From the NCBI GenBank assembly GCA_015272395.1, contig JACYLQ010000027.1:353843-417842 (forward strand): DNA of 64,000 nucleotides, read 5' to 3'. The stretch comes from Calothrix sp. C42_A2020_038. GTDB lineage: Bacteria > Cyanobacteriota > Cyanobacteriia > Cyanobacteriales > Nostocaceae. Shown in pieces: positions 63,911 through 64,000 of this stretch. Within the stretch, counting starts at the first letter, position 1, and the number at the start of each line of letters is the position of its first letter. Below the pieces are notes generated by a model that ran no database searches, was not told the origin of the DNA, and saw only the letters and a list, made by a program, of their open reading frames with translations. The translations under genes were made by a program, and so were the position numbers.

Positions 63911-64000
63911 ATGTTTCTAGATATTAAATTATCTTTAACCGAACCTTTGAACGCACCCCAACTAATTGCAAGCAATATAGTTGGGGATTCTTTCGCTAAG
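63911..64000 (+). CDS. Possible 5' end of a gene cut by window edge
   Basis: A frame open from 63851 to the window end reads, from the ATG at 63911, FLDIKLSLTEPLNAPQLIAS then NIVGDSFAK. TTG at 63872 would give a longer start (RQELNNGDISPLMFLDI). The composition is protein-like, but 30 to 50 codons without a stop can occur by chance, so this is tentative. No family can be assigned. Confidence 0.3.
   Translation, partial: MFLDIKLSLTEPLNAPQLIASNIVGDSFAK

Noticed and set aside
1..64000. tRNA or rRNA genes
   Set aside because: No T-loop GGTTCGAATC-type sequence with matching acceptor arms, and no rRNA core motifs were seen; a covariance scan would settle it.
1..64000. CRISPR array or insertion sequence
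   Set aside because: Repeats present are irregular heptamers or dispersed hairpins without equal spacers; no transposase-like protein was found.

Overview
The window reads as chromosome of a filamentous, probably heterocystous (Nostocales-like) cyanobacterium. Lineage markers are phylloquinone genes (menA, menC, menF), Ycf35 with a bacterial-type ferredoxin, the DUF3038/DUF4335 pair, GuaB3, the order guaB3-Yfr1-trxA, an SLH-domain surface protein, a LabA-like NYN protein, and very large multi-PAS histidine kinases. The sequence is roughly 40% G+C by eye. Intergenic spaces are AT-rich and full of short cyanobacterial repeats. I saw no rRNA, tRNA, CRISPR array, transposase or prophage.

Layout. 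1-3.1 kb: end of a peptide-export cassette (HlyD adaptor cut by the window edge, PpiC-type foldase) followed by two small Cys-free precursors with double-glycine leaders. 3.2-10.7 kb, minus strand: an alpha/beta hydrolase and the series grpE > dnaK > dnaJ > tusA-like > rsgA. 11.2-15.7 kb: type IV pilus motor genes pilB-pilT-pilC. 15.8-18.9 kb: two poorly known genes, then DUF2997-ycf35-ferredoxin. 19.2-23.8 kb: SLH protein converging on DUF3038>DUF4335. 24.2-32.1 kb: mutS2, guaB3, sRNA Yfr1, trxA, a LOG-family gene and pepA. 32.3-41 kb: a signalling locus of a 13-PAS histidine kinase, a CheY-like regulator and a hybrid kinase. 41.3-44.5 kb: an EcsC-like protein and a hydrolase/acyltransferase pair resembling the two halves of plant phytyl ester synthases. 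44.9-49.9 kb: metG, a LabA-like gene, lptC, dacB. 50.7-54.2 kb: fatty-acid/phospholipid initiation genes plsX-fabH-fabD. 54.3-57.9 kb: phylloquinone genes menC, menA and divergent menF. 57.9-59.4 kb: a long sparse region with one likely small ORF. 59.4-63.7 kb: two MoaD/ThiS-like sulfur carriers flanking a beta-helix/OmpA protein and threonine synthase.

Most notable: (i) the hexamer GGCGCC occurs about 70 times by hand count, against roughly 5 expected, almost only inside genes, while the classical HIP1 octamer GCGATCGC was seen once; (ii) the double-glycine peptide pair, one with a tyrosine-run core; (iii) fold-back heptamer repeats between genes that also appear in frame inside two histidine kinase genes; (iv) a clear Yfr1 and a second terminator lacking a gene, which may mark another small RNA; (v) several dispersed hairpin families, one of which supplies the last codons of menC.

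All calls come from reading the sequence and motif recognition; no database search was run.
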